Below are positions 52,206-61,214 of a stretch of DNA of 62,444 nucleotides, piece by piece (the first letter of the stretch is position 1; the number at the start of each line of letters is the position of its first letter). Made by a program: the position numbers and the translations under genes. The stretch covers positions 155-62,598 of the forward strand of contig NZ_FWER01000028.1 in NCBI RefSeq assembly GCF_900169785.1. Reading direction: 5' to 3'. Under the pieces are notes generated by a model. That model searched no databases, had not been told where the DNA came from, and saw nothing but the letters and a program-made list of their open reading frames with translations. Origin of the DNA: Rhizobium sullae. Its GTDB lineage: Bacteria > Pseudomonadota > Alphaproteobacteria > Rhizobiales > Rhizobiaceae.

Positions 52206-53711
52206 ATGGACGCCTCAACCTACACGCGGGATTTCTGGCATGGCAAAGCCAAGTCCCTGAAATTCAGGACGCTACATTTCATCGACGGCGCATATGTTCC
52301 TTCCGCCGATGGACGGACATTCAACACGATCAATCCAGCAACGGGCGAAGTCCTTGCGGAAGTCAGCCGCGGTGGTCAGGCGGAGATCGATCGCGCCGTA
52401 AGCGTCGCTCGCAAGGCTTTCAAGTCCGGCTCCTGGTCGCGCATGGATCCGCGTGACCGCATGGCAGTCCTAGAGCGCTTCTCGACACTTGTTGAGGCGA
52501 ATGGGGAAGAATTTGCCCTGCTCGACAGCCTCGACATGGGCAAGCCCGTCATGGACATGATGAACATCGACATCCCGGGTTCGGTTACGTCCCTGAAGTT
52601 CTTCTCCGAAACGATCGACAAGATTGAGGGAGCGGTGACCAACACGTCGGCCAGCGCCCTCCATTACATCCTTCGCCAGCCACTGGGCGTCGTCGGCCTC
52701 ATCGTACCGTGGAATTATCCCTTGATGATGGCGGCCTGGAAGCTCGGTCCTGCCCTTGCGACAGGCAACTCCGTCGTCCTCAAGCCGGCGGAGCAATCTC
52801 CGCTTTCGGCAAACCTGCTGGCCGAACTGTTTATCGAAGCCGGCGGCCCGGCCGGCGTCTTCAACGTCATCCACGGGCTGGGAGAAGAGGCCGGAAAGGC
52901 TCTCGGCCTGCACAATGACGTCGACAAGATCGGCTTTACCGGGTCGACCGAGGTGGGCAAGCTCCTGATGGTCTATGCCGGCCAGTCGAACATGAAGCGG
53001 GTCTCCACCGAATGCGGAGGAAAGACGCCGCAGATCGTGCTCGGCGACTATGATGATCTGGACACCGCGGTCACCTATGCCGTCAACGGTATCTATGGAA
53101 ACCAGGGCGAGGTCTGCAACGCCGGTTCGCGAATTCTGGTGGACAAGAGCATCCACGACGACTTCGTGGAGCGCTTCTCCGCCCGCACCAGGGAGAATTT
53201 CGTGCTCGGCGACCCGCTTGATCCTTCGACGACGATCGGGCCGCTCGTTACCGCGTCGCATCAACAAAGGGTGCTGCAATACATCGACGTCGGCCGTAAT
53301 GAGGGCGCTGCCCTGAAATTCGGCGGCGGCACGCTTGCGTCCTCGCCGATGGGGGCCTTTGTCGAACCGACTCTTTTCACGGGCGTCAACAACTCCATGC
53401 AGATCGCACGTGAAGAGATCTTTGGGCCGGTCGCCACGATTATTCCCGTGGACGGCATCGAGGACGCCGTGGAAATCGCCAATGACACCGTCTACGGCCT
53501 CGCGGCCTCGATCTGGACCCGCGACGTCGGGAAGGCGCATCGCTTTGCGCGCGACGTAGAAGCCGGCGTGGTGTGGGTAAACTGCTTCGATCACGGCGAC
53601 ATGACGTCGATCTGGGGTGGCTACAAGCAGACGGGCAATGGCCGCGACAAGTGCCTCGAGGCGCTTACCCAATACACCCAAACCAAATCGGTATGGGTGC
53701 ACCTCGGCTGA
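52206..53711 (+). CDS. Aldehyde dehydrogenase (PuuC-like; proposed glutarate semialdehyde dehydrogenase)
   Basis: This 501-residue NAD(P)-dependent enzyme starts at ATG 52206 with CAGGAG upstream. It has the family segments FIDGAYVPSADGRTFNTINP, IVPWNYPLMMAAWK, FTGSTEVGK, the catalytic Glu in STECGGKTP, and the catalytic Cys in NQGEVCNAGSRI. It most resembles PuuC-type dehydrogenases acting on amino-aldehydes. Position between a polyamine-type importer and a GabT-like aminotransferase and glutaryl-CoA dehydrogenase suggests oxidation of glutarate semialdehyde or 5-aminopentanal. Succinate semialdehyde is the alternative. Confidence 0.9.
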   Translation: MDASTYTRDFWHGKAKSLKFRTLHFIDGAYVPSADGRTFNTINPATGEVLAEVSRGGQAEIDRAVSVARKAFKSGSWSRMDPRDRMAVLERFSTLVEANGEEFALLDSLDMGKPVMDMMNIDIPGSVTSLKFFSETIDKIEGAVTNTSASALHYILRQPLGVVGLIVPWNYPLMMAAWKLGPALATGNSVVLKPAEQSPLSANLLAELFIEAGGPAGVFNVIHGLGEEAGKALGLHNDVDKIGFTGSTEVGKLLMVYAGQSNMKRVSTECGGKTPQIVLGDYDDLDTAVTYAVNGIYGNQGEVCNAGSRILVDKSIHDDFVERFSARTRENFVLGDPLDPSTTIGPLVTASHQQRVLQYIDVGRNEGAALKFGGGTLASSPMGAFVEPTLFTGVNNSMQIAREEIFGPVATIIPVDGIEDAVEIANDTVYGLAASIWTRDVGKAHRFARDVEAGVVWVNCFDHGDMTSIWGGYKQTGNGRDKCLEALTQYTQTKSVWVHLG

Positions 53712-53728
53712 TCGCCACAGCGACATTG

Positions 53729-53752
53729 CCTGGGCAGTGGCTTCTGCCCAGG
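53729..53752 (+). repeat. Stem-loop between aldehyde dehydrogenase and aminotransferase genes
   Basis: CCTGGGCAG and CTGCCCAGG pair perfectly around a six-base loop. No T-run follows on the plus strand (AAAAA instead), so it is unlikely to terminate transcription. It would hide the Shine-Dalgarno of an ATG at 53757, which is one reason to prefer the ATG at 53814 for the next gene. Confidence 0.6.
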
Positions 53753-53813
53753 AAAAATGAACACGCGGCTGAGCCCGCGCACACTCCGATCAACGAATCC
53801 CGGAAAATCCAAA

Positions 53814-55121
53814 ATGACTGCCTCAGCAGACTTGCACTCCCGTCAGAAGGCCGCCGTCGCCGGCGGCGTTGGAACACGTAGCATCTTCGCGCAAAGGGCC
53901 CAGAATGCCGAACTTTGGGACGTGGACGGTAAGCGGTTTATCGATTTCGCCGCCGGTATAGCCGTCAACAATACGGGCCATCGCCATCCGAAAGTCATGC
54001 GGGCGGTCGCCGCTCAAGCGGAACAATTTACACATACCTGCTTTCACGTGGCCCCTTATGAGGGATATGTTAAACTCGCGGAGCGGCTGAATGGGATTGC
54101 GCCAACCGGCACGGAAAACCGCACTATGTTGGTGACCACCGGGGCCGAAGCGGTCGAAAACGCCATCAAGATCGCCCGCGCCTATACGAAGCGCCCCGGC
54201 ATTGTCGCGTTCTCAGGCGCTTTCCACGGTCGCACCATGCTTGGCATGGCGCTGACCGGCAAGGTCATGCCCTACAAGAAGAACTTCGGCCCCTTCCCGG
54301 CCGATGTCTACCATGCGCCGTTCCCGAACCAATTCCTCGGTATTTCCACGGAAGAGGCGATTGCCGGACTCGAACGGCTGTTCGCTGCCGATATCGACCC
54401 CGAGCGCATCGCAGCCTTCATCCTGGAGCCGGTTCAGGGCGAAGGCGGTTTCAATGTCGCGCCTAAGGAATTCCTGGTCCGGCTGCGCGAGCTAGCTGAC
54501 AACTATGGCATCGTGCTGATTGCCGACGAGGTTCAGGCTGGCATGGCGAGAACGGGGAAAATGTTCGGTTTCGAACATGCCGGCGTGAAGCCGGATCTCG
54601 TAACCATGGCGAAGGGCCTCGCAGGCGGCTTTCCGCTGTCGGCCGTCACCGGCAGGGTTGAGATCATGAACGCCGCCCACCCGGGTGGGCTCGGCGGTAC
54701 CTATGCGGGAAATCCGCTGAGTGTCGCGGCGGCCAATGCGGTACTTGATGTCATAGAGGACGAGAGACTCTGCCAACGCGCGGCCGAAATCGGCCGTTGC
54801 ATCACCGACCGCTTGACGTCTCTCGCATCGCGGCAGGGCATGGAGCGAATTGGGGACGTACGTGGGCTTGGGGCGATGATCGCCTTCGAACTTGTCGAGG
54901 ATCGCCAGACTAAGACGGCGGCGCCTGCAATCACGAACGGCATCGTCGCGGAAGCTGAAGCGCGCGGCCTCATACTTCTCTCATGCGGAACGCGCCTCAA
55001 CGTAGTCCGTTTGTTGCCGCCCCTTACGATTGAATGGGACGTCCTCTCGGAAGGCTTGGACATCCTCGAGGCTTCAATTGAAGCAGCACTGTCGGCGCCG
55101 TCAGGCTCCGTTGCCGTGTAG
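53814..55121 (+). CDS. Class III aminotransferase, GabT/DavT family
   Basis: This 435-residue PLP enzyme starts at ATG 53814, which gives the usual GabT N-terminus (HSRQKAAVAGGVG, IFAQRAQNAELWDVDG). Further motifs are FAAGIAVNNTGHRHPKV, TGAEAVENAIKIAR, FSGAFHGRT, EPVQGEGGF, IADEVQAGMARTGK and the PLP Lys in TMAKGLAGGFPLS. It transfers the amino group of 4-aminobutyrate or 5-aminovalerate to 2-oxoglutarate. Because glutaryl-CoA dehydrogenase and a CoA-transferase follow, 5-aminovalerate (giving glutarate semialdehyde) is the better fit. Confidence 0.93.
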   Translation: MTASADLHSRQKAAVAGGVGTRSIFAQRAQNAELWDVDGKRFIDFAAGIAVNNTGHRHPKVMRAVAAQAEQFTHTCFHVAPYEGYVKLAERLNGIAPTGTENRTMLVTTGAEAVENAIKIARAYTKRPGIVAFSGAFHGRTMLGMALTGKVMPYKKNFGPFPADVYHAPFPNQFLGISTEEAIAGLERLFAADIDPERIAAFILEPVQGEGGFNVAPKEFLVRLRELADNYGIVLIADEVQAGMARTGKMFGFEHAGVKPDLVTMAKGLAGGFPLSAVTGRVEIMNAAHPGGLGGTYAGNPLSVAAANAVLDVIEDERLCQRAAEIGRCITDRLTSLASRQGMERIGDVRGLGAMIAFELVEDRQTKTAAPAITNGIVAEAEARGLILLSCGTRLNVVRLLPPLTIEWDVLSEGLDILEASIEAALSAPSGSVAV

Positions 55122-55204
55122 ACATGTAAGGCTGGATAGAGCGGTCGCCGTGACAGTATCGGAAGCCGCCTCGGCATCATCGCACTTCATTCGAGGAAAA
55201 ATCC

Positions 55205-56422
55205 GTGACCGCAGATTTCACCAGAGCCACGCCTTCATACCAAACGAGCGCATTCGCTTGGGACGATCCCTTCCTGCTCGAGGATCAGCTCGCCGAGGAG
55301 GAGCGGATGATCCGCGATGCGGCCAAGGCCTTTGCCGAGGCCGAACTCATGCCGCTCGTTCAGGATGCCTATCTTGAGGAAAAGACCGATCCGGGCATCT
55401 TCCGGCTGATGGGCCAGGCGGGTCTTCTCGGCGTGACGCTGCCGGAAAATTATGGCGCGGCTGGCGCCAATTACGTATCCTATGGTCTCGTGGCGCGCGA
55501 GGTGGAGCGCGTCGATTCGGGCTACCGCTCTATGATGAGCGTGCAGTCGTCGCTGGTGATCTACCCCATCTACGCCTATGGCTCCGAAGAACAGCGCGAC
55601 AAATACCTGCCCGGTCTCGTCTCCGGCGAACTGATCGGCTGCTTCGGGCTCACCGAGCCGGATGCCGGATCCGATCCGGGTTCTATGAAGACGCGCGCCG
55701 AGAAGATCGAGGGCGGCTATCGCCTGCGGGGCTCAAAGATGTGGATCTCCAACGCGCCGATAGCCGACGTCTTCGTCGTCTGGGCGAAGTCGGAGGCGCA
55801 TGGCGGTGAGATCCGCGGCTTCATCCTCGAAAAAGGCATGAAGGGCCTCTCGGCGCCGAAGATCGGCGGCAAACTGTCGCTCAGAGCCTCGATCACCGGC
55901 GAGATCGTGCTCGACGGCATCGAGGTAGGCGAGGACGCGCTGTTGCCGAATGTCTCGGGGCTCAAGGGGCCGTTCGGCTGCCTCAATCGAGCCCGCTACG
56001 GCATCTCCTGGGGCGTGCTTGGCGCTGCGGAGGATTGCTGGTTCCGTTCCCGGCAATACGGCCTCGATCGCATCCAGTTCGGCAAGCCGCTCGCCGGCAC
56101 GCAGCTCTTCCAGAAGAAACTCGCCGACATGCAGACGGAGATCACGCTCGGCCTGCAGGCCTCACTCCGTGTCGGGCGGCTGGTGGATGAGGGCAGGTTC
56201 GCACCGGAGATGATTTCCCTCGTCAAGCGCAACAATTGCGGCAAGGCGCTCGACATTGCGAGGCAGGCCCGCGATATGCATGGCGGCAATGGCATCCAGA
56301 TCGAGTACCACGTCATGCGCCACGCGCAGAACCTGGAAACGGTCAACACTTACGAGGGCACGCATGACGTCCATGCGCTGATCCTCGGCCGTGCACAGAC
56401 CGGCATTCAGGCATTCTTCTGA
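55205..56422 (+). CDS. gcdH: Glutaryl-CoA dehydrogenase
   Basis: This 405-residue FAD-dependent acyl-CoA dehydrogenase has the glutaryl-CoA-specific pattern: FAWDDPFLLEDQL near the N-terminus, DSGYRSMMSVQSSLV, CFGLTEPDAGSDPGSM, YGISWGVLGAAEDCW and the catalytic Glu in VNTYEGTHDVHALILGR. It oxidises and decarboxylates glutaryl-CoA to crotonyl-CoA. A GTG start follows the AGGAAAAA leader. The stop overlaps the start of the CoA-transferase gene, tying both to glutarate use. Confidence 0.93.
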   Translation: MTADFTRATPSYQTSAFAWDDPFLLEDQLAEEERMIRDAAKAFAEAELMPLVQDAYLEEKTDPGIFRLMGQAGLLGVTLPENYGAAGANYVSYGLVAREVERVDSGYRSMMSVQSSLVIYPIYAYGSEEQRDKYLPGLVSGELIGCFGLTEPDAGSDPGSMKTRAEKIEGGYRLRGSKMWISNAPIADVFVVWAKSEAHGGEIRGFILEKGMKGLSAPKIGGKLSLRASITGEIVLDGIEVGEDALLPNVSGLKGPFGCLNRARYGISWGVLGAAEDCWFRSRQYGLDRIQFGKPLAGTQLFQKKLADMQTEITLGLQASLRVGRLVDEGRFAPEMISLVKRNNCGKALDIARQARDMHGGNGIQIEYHVMRHAQNLETVNTYEGTHDVHALILGRAQTGIQAFF

Positions 56423-57591
56423 TGGCTGCTCCAAACAGTGCCCCCCTCGCCGGCCTGAAGGTCGTCGAGCTTGCCCGCATCCTGGCCGGGCCCTGGATCG
56501 GACAGACGCTCTCCGACCTCGGCGCCGAAGTCATCAAGATCGAGAGCCCACAGGGCGACGACACCCGCACCTGGGGACCTCCCTTCATTGAGCAGCCGGA
56601 CGGCAAGGGCGGCGCCGAAAAGGTGGCAGCCTATTTCCACGCGGCAAACCGCGGCAAGACTTCGGTCACCTGCGATTTCGGCAAACCCGAGGATCTCGCC
56701 CGCGTCAAATCCTTGATCGCGGAGGCGGATGTCGTGATCGAGAACTTCAAGGTCGCAGGGTTGAAGAAATTCGGCCTCGACTACGCCAGCGTCGCCGCAA
56801 TCAACCCCCGCATCGTCTATGCCTCCGTGACCGGTTTCGGCCAGGCGGGTCCGCGGGCGCGACAACCGGGCTACGATTTCCTGATCCAGGGCATGTGCGG
56901 CATCATGGACCTGACCGGCGAACCGGACGGCGAACCGCAGAAAGTGGGCGTTGCTTGGATCGACGTCTTTACCGGCCTCTACGGGGTGATCGGCATTCAG
57001 GCGGCACTTGCCGAGCGGGAGCGATCCGGCCTAGGCCAGCACGTCGACCTGGCACTGCTCGATGTGGGCGTTGCGGTGCTTGCCAACCAGGCAATGAACT
57101 ATCTTGCGGGCGGCAAGGTGCCCCGCCGCATGGGCAATGCGCATCCCAATATCGTGCCCTACCAGGTGTTTCCCGCCACTAACGGTCATCTGATCATCGC
57201 CTGCGGCAACGACCGGCAATTTGCGGCCCTGTGCGGCATGCTCGGTCTTAATGGCATTGCGGAAGATCCGGCCTATGCGACCAATCCGGCCCGGGTGGAG
57301 AACCGGAAAGCGCTCAGCGCCCTAATTGCGGACAAGACCAGGCTGAGGCCGAAGGCGGAGCTAATTGCCGCGCTCGAGAAGGCCGGCGTTCCGGCAGGCC
57401 CGATCAATACAGTTGCGGAAGCGATCAACGAGCCACAAATCCAGGCGCGGGAGCTGCGCATCGATCCCGCAGGCTTGCCTGGCTTGCGGACGCCCATCCT
57501 TCTGTCACGCAGCCCCCTGGCGCTCGATAAAGCCGCGCCGGTTCTGGGGGCTGGAAGCTGGGGATTTTCAAAAGAAGCCGGGGAAGAATAG
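56422..57591 (+). CDS. CaiB/BaiF family CoA-transferase (proposed glutarate CoA-transferase)
   Basis: This 389-residue class III CoA-transferase shows LKVVELARILAGPWIGQTLSDLGAEV, KIESPQGDDTR, PGYDFLIQGMCGIMDLTG around the catalytic Asp, and VDLALLDVGVAVLANQ. Its ATG overlaps the gcdH stop by one base. Partners of gcdH in other bacteria and in mitochondria are succinyl-CoA:glutarate CoA-transferases of this family, so activation of glutarate is the likely role. It ends with a degenerate gene following at once. Confidence 0.9.
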   Translation: MAAPNSAPLAGLKVVELARILAGPWIGQTLSDLGAEVIKIESPQGDDTRTWGPPFIEQPDGKGGAEKVAAYFHAANRGKTSVTCDFGKPEDLARVKSLIAEADVVIENFKVAGLKKFGLDYASVAAINPRIVYASVTGFGQAGPRARQPGYDFLIQGMCGIMDLTGEPDGEPQKVGVAWIDVFTGLYGVIGIQAALAERERSGLGQHVDLALLDVGVAVLANQAMNYLAGGKVPRRMGNAHPNIVPYQVFPATNGHLIIACGNDRQFAALCGMLGLNGIAEDPAYATNPARVENRKALSALIADKTRLRPKAELIAALEKAGVPAGPINTVAEAINEPQIQARELRIDPAGLPGLRTPILLSRSPLALDKAAPVLGAGSWGFSKEAGEE

Positions 57592-57593
57592 AG

Positions 57594-57860
57594 ATGACGA
57601 TTGGGACGGTCGGGGCGGTCTGCGACGGGCAGACGTCGATGCGGAAAGACTTGAGGTCGCGATCGCCAAAATCGGCGCGAACCTGGACCGGCAGGTGGCG
57701 CACGATTTCGTCCGCCTCGAGCCCTGCTTCGCCCATCATGAACGTGCTGCATAGCAGGCTTGCCGACACCAAGTACCGGCCGTGCCCGCTGCTGAAATAT
57801 GTCGAGGCCGGCTGGTTCGGGCGGAAGGTTGTAGACGCTTTTACGGCTACCGCGGTGAAA
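57594..57860 (+). pseudogene. 3-hydroxyacyl-CoA dehydrogenase remnant
   Basis: ATG 57594 opens MTIGTVGA, the usual start of 3-hydroxybutyryl-CoA dehydrogenases. A shift and deletion then lead to VDAERLEVAIAKIGANLDRQVAH. After a large deletion comes the C-terminal piece NVLHSRLADTKYRPCPLLK with YVEAGWFGRK. Only about 90 of roughly 290 residues remain. It follows gcdH and the CoA-transferase, where an enzyme acting after crotonyl-CoA would be expected, so the operon once went further. Confidence 0.75.
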
Positions 57861-57944
57861 CCCCTGTTCCAAGCCGGTGAACAGGTGCCGATGAAAGGTA
57901 CCGGCCCCTGCTTGCGTCCGAGATTAGAGGTCATCTGCTTGCCA

Positions 57945-58230
57945 TGCTTCCAACTAGATCCCCGAATATCTCGCCCGTATCCCCGCGTGCGCCCTGAGCA
58001 GGCGCTGGCCCCCCTCCCACGCGAAGATGGCATTGGCAATCGCGCAATTTTCCCGAAAAGAACGTGGACAAGCGCTTGCCAGGGGCGCGCTCGGGGTCTC
58101 CACGACATCATCGCCCAGACTTCGTTCAAAGCCTCGCTGATCCGTCCAAGCATGAAATCCGCCTGCTTCTCGGCATTCGCTTTGTGAAGTACGCCGGACG
58201 GCGCGCCAGCGGAGGTACTGATTACGCCGA
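57945..58230 (-). pseudogene. Possible RidA-family remnant
   Basis: The minus strand gives SAGAPSGVLHKANAEKQADFM and ISEALNEV, and in another frame SLGDDVVETPSAPLASACP with FRENCAIANAIF. The order resembles RidA/YjgF proteins (bound QAE..F.NI..AL..aG, then DVV). Frames are broken and similarity is weak, so this is tentative. Confidence 0.3.
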
Positions 58231-58234
58231 CCTG

Positions 58235-58450
58235 GACCAAACGCCAGCGTGGTCATCGCCTATCAGGGCGCCGTCGCTCCGGAAGCAATTGCGGCAACCT
58301 TCTTCTGGCTGAAGACCGGCGTGATGTCGGTCTGCTCGCGATCTCTTCGGCAGACCGCCTGAATGCCGGCTGGCAGGCAGCCGAGCGCGCCCGACGGCGG
58401 GGAAAAGGGATATTCGCTATATATGAGAGCGCTGCCTTAGAGCAGGACAA
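58235..58450 (+). pseudogene. Transketolase/pyruvate dehydrogenase E1-type C-terminal remnant
   Basis: One frame gives NASVVIAYQGAVAPEAIAAT and the next LAEDRRDVGLLAISSADRLN followed by AGWQAAERARRRGKG. This matches the last domain of transketolase-like E1 proteins (G.v..EA..AA..L.....d...l...S.drL). The rest of the gene is absent. Together with the two neighbouring remnants it fills the 0.9 kb between the catabolic operon and the LysR gene. Confidence 0.55.
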
Positions 58451-58536
58451 CCATTCACCGGATCGCCGCATTTCCAGACTTGGCGATCCGGCCAGTACAC
58501 ATCCTCGCCCAACCGCAAACAGCCTGTCTCCGCTGC

Positions 58537-59445
58537 TCAAGGTTTGCTGGCCAACTCCCATTGAGCGATACATTGCTTCACCAGCCACTGTCCGGCTGGA
58601 CCGAGCGCCTTTTCCTTCCTGTAGGCAATGACCAATGGGAACGATGGCATCCAATCCGACCCTTCCCAACTTTCCGGTTTCAGTTCGACGAGGCGCCCGG
58701 TCGAAAGATCGTTCTCCACGCGCGAGCGGGGCATTGAACCCCAGCCGACACCAGCAAGAATGAGGTCGTATTTGGTCTGGAGGTCATTGACGCGCCATCT
58801 GTTCGTGGCAAGCACACCATAGTCCCGACCGCTGTCCAAGTGGGGAGCGGGGCTGATGACCAATTGGGTGTGGTCCCGCAGTCGTGCCGCGCTGATTGGT
58901 CCCTCGATCCGGCCGAGCGCATGCGTCGGGGCGGTGACGGGAACCAGATCGATCCGGCCGCACACGCGGCGCTCGAATTCCTCCGGCTGACGTTCAGCAA
59001 GCAGAGCGAGATCGACCGTGCCATCACGCAGAGCCTTCGCCGCGGCATCGAAGGTTTCGGTCAGAAGACGGATTTCGACAAAGGGAAACTCCGCGTTGAA
59101 GGCGCTCAGGACGCGGCTTAAGAGGTCCGGCGGCGCATAGCTGACGACAGCGAGAGTAAGTTCTGCCTCCAGCCCCTCTGAGATGCCCTGGGCCTGGCGC
59201 CGCCAGTCCGTCACGTCGTCAAGGATGCGTCTCGCGCGCGGCAGCAGCGCCTTTCCTGCCTCGGTCAGCGTTGGACGATAGGCGGAGCGGTCGAAGAGGG
59301 GAAGCCTGCTCTGCTCCTCGAGTTTCTGGATGGTGTAGGTGATCGCCGATTGCGCTCTGTTCATTCGCCGCGCAGCCGCAGCAAAACTCCCCTCCTCAAC
59401 CGTAGTGACGAATATCAGGAACTGATCAAGCGTCAGCGCATCCAT
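58537..59445 (-). CDS. LysR-family transcriptional regulator
   Basis: This is a 302-residue regulator. ATG 59445 gives the standard N-terminal winged helix (MDALTLDQFLIFVTTVEEGSF, AAAARRMNRAQSAITYTIQKLE, LPLFDRS). A periplasmic-binding-protein-like effector domain covers about 90-300 (ELTLAVVSYAPPDLL, DLALLAERQPEEF). A longer frame upstream is ignored because it lacks family similarity. It is divergent from the DoxX-like gene at 59691, its likely target together with itself. The last 100 bases are duplicated as a fragment at 45318-45444. Confidence 0.92.
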   Translation of the reverse strand: MDALTLDQFLIFVTTVEEGSFAAAARRMNRAQSAITYTIQKLEEQSRLPLFDRSAYRPTLTEAGKALLPRARRILDDVTDWRRQAQGISEGLEAELTLAVVSYAPPDLLSRVLSAFNAEFPFVEIRLLTETFDAAAKALRDGTVDLALLAERQPEEFERRVCGRIDLVPVTAPTHALGRIEGPISAARLRDHTQLVISPAPHLDSGRDYGVLATNRWRVNDLQTKYDLILAGVGWGSMPRSRVENDLSTGRLVELKPESWEGSDWMPSFPLVIAYRKEKALGPAGQWLVKQCIAQWELASKP

Positions 59446-59690
59446 GGGAATTCCAGAAGATCGAACGGTTTCACGGCGCGTGGCACAAACAGCGCCGACA
59501 ACGACGAGAATAACACTATCAGTTTTCTTGAACAAGACAGCCAAAATTATATCGATTTCTTTTGACGTTTCCCCTCGTAAGATCAACAGCAAGCCCGCCT
59601 GACCGAGGGCACGCGGCTTCTTTCAGCGATCCGACGATGGCGGCGCACGGATCTTATGTGCTCGTTCACCACCTCTTCTGGAGACATCAG

Positions 59691-60125
59691 ATGCCACACA
59701 GCTCGACTCTTCATTCAGCACCGACTGCTGCAAAATCCTTGCAAATAGGGCTCTGGATCGCCCAAGTGCTCATTTTTGTCGCGTTTACCGTATTCGGCTG
59801 CATGAAGTTCTTCATGCCGATCGATCACTTGGCGGCCATGTGGGTCTGGCCCGGAGACGTGCCGCCACGGTTCCTGCGCCTAATGGGCCTCATCGATATC
59901 GTAGGCGGTGCCGGCATTCTCCTGCCCGCCCTCACCCGCATCCTGCCCCGGCTGACGGTTCTGGCCGCCTTGGGGTGCGTACTGCTGCAGATTGTGGCCT
60001 TCATTTTCCATTCGTCACGCGGTGAGCTGTCGGCCCTTCCGCTGAACGCCATCCTTCTCCCCGTCTGCCTGTTCATTCTGTGGGGGCGCGGGAAAAAGGC
60101 TCCGATCATCGCGCCGCGCGGATAA
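59691..60125 (+). CDS. DoxX-like membrane protein
   Basis: This 144-residue inner-membrane protein starts at ATG 59691 (GGAG upstream). It has four hydrophobic helices: LWIAQVLIFVAFTVFGCMKF, then LMGLIDIVGGAGILLPAL, LTVLAALGCVLLQIVAFIF and LPLNAILLPVCLFILWG. This is the DoxX/DoxD-like pattern. Such proteins are linked to redox homeostasis or are of unknown function. It is divergent from a LysR regulator, a common pairing in rhizobia. A glutathione S-transferase remnant follows 75 bases later and may once have been co-expressed. Confidence 0.82.
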   Translation: MPHSSTLHSAPTAAKSLQIGLWIAQVLIFVAFTVFGCMKFFMPIDHLAAMWVWPGDVPPRFLRLMGLIDIVGGAGILLPALTRILPRLTVLAALGCVLLQIVAFIFHSSRGELSALPLNAILLPVCLFILWGRGKKAPIIAPRG

Positions 60126-60200
60126 ACGACCCCAGCCGGGAGGCCGTATGCTCCTGCCGGTCAGGCTCCTCTCGATCCTCGACTTCTCTCGGAGTTCTGC

Positions 60201-60739
60201 ATGAAGTTCTATTACAGCCCGGGCGTCTGCGAGGCCCGGTCTGCCATTCACCGCCCATACCGTTGCTACGGACGCATACGTCCCACACCGGCGCTGATGA
60301 TTACTACGCCCTCAATCTCCGCGGCTACGTGCCGCTGGTGGAGCGGGCCAATGGCCAGATTCTGACCGATGGCCTATGATCATGCAGTATGTGGCCGATC
60401 AGGTTCCGGAAAGGAACTTGTACCGGCCTGGGGTTCGATGGGACGGTATCGCCTGATCGAAAGGCTAGCCTTTGTCAGCAGCGAGTGCACAAGAATTTCG
60501 GGCCCTCTGTTCGATGCCCGAAGACCGCAGGAAGTGAAAGCTATCTTCTCGAGCGTTTTCTTGGTCGCCTCGGCTGGCTGGAACGGCAGCTCGATGGCCA
60601 GATGGACGGCAAGTTCTCTGTTGCCGAGGCCTACCTACTCGCTATCTGCAACTGGGGCAGGATCGTTGGGTTAGACCTAACATCCTTCGAGAGCCTGCAA
60701 GCACTCCTCGGTCGCATCGCTACCCGCACATCTATGTAG
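60201..60739 (+). pseudogene. Glutathione S-transferase, multiply frameshifted
   Basis: ATG 60201, with CGGAG upstream, starts MKFYYSPGVCEARS, the normal beginning of a bacterial GST. Pieces in other frames continue in order: YYALNLRGYVPLVE, NGQI, IMQYVADQVPERN, RLIERLAFVSSE, VHKNFGP, FLGRLGWLERQLDGQ, GKFSVAEAYLLAICNWGRIVGLDL and SLQALLGRIATR. At least four indels are needed to join them, so the gene is dead. Nearly the full length (about 200 codons) is still recognisable, which suggests recent decay. Confidence 0.85.
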
Positions 60740-61214
60740 GAAGCGTTGGCAGTCGAAGGGCCTCGTAGCATCAGTTCACCGGCATGCATGCGCATGCCGG
60801 AATAAGCCAAACATAGCTTTTTAACGCAAGTTGGTTGCGGTGGCTCACAACCAACGATTCCTGTGATTGGTCGAGCGCCGCATACCGAGGCTGGCGACGT
60901 GAGAATAAGCCGGTCGAAGATGAAAGCAACAGGACAACTCCAGAACTTTTTTCCTCGTCCGCTAACACCACCGTCGCTTCATCTGCGTGTTGGGAGAGAT
61001 TTGCCAAGAAGCGTTCTGCTGCTAGCAGTAGCGATGGACCAAAATCACGGTACAGGAAACCTACTTTCACGGTTTTGCCTCCGGGCCAGTGCGTTCGATC
61101 ATCCATGCGGCTGGCGTGTGACCATCTTTGCCACCAACGAAAGCCGAACCGACGAGGCCAGTGCGGCCGCCAATGCGCTTGAAGGTCAAGAGAGGGAACA
61201 ATCCAGGTCGTTCA
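60740..61214. other. Intergenic region without recognisable gene
   Basis: These 475 bases contain short open frames on both strands but none with a ribosome site and family likeness. Parts of a minus-strand frame (VGFLYRDFGPSLLLAAERFL) look protein-like and may be a remnant, but I cannot name the family. No hairpin terminator with a T-run was found after the exported protein gene that ends at 61215. Confidence 0.4.

Noticed and set aside
53757..53813. Earlier ATG for the GabT-like gene, adding 19 residues
   Set aside because: The extension has no counterpart in family N-termini, and its ribosome site would be inside a perfect 9-bp stem.
60771..61106. Minus-strand 111-codon frame as a real gene
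   Set aside because: Some stretches look protein-like, but there is no ribosome site or recognisable family, so I left it as an unassigned gap.
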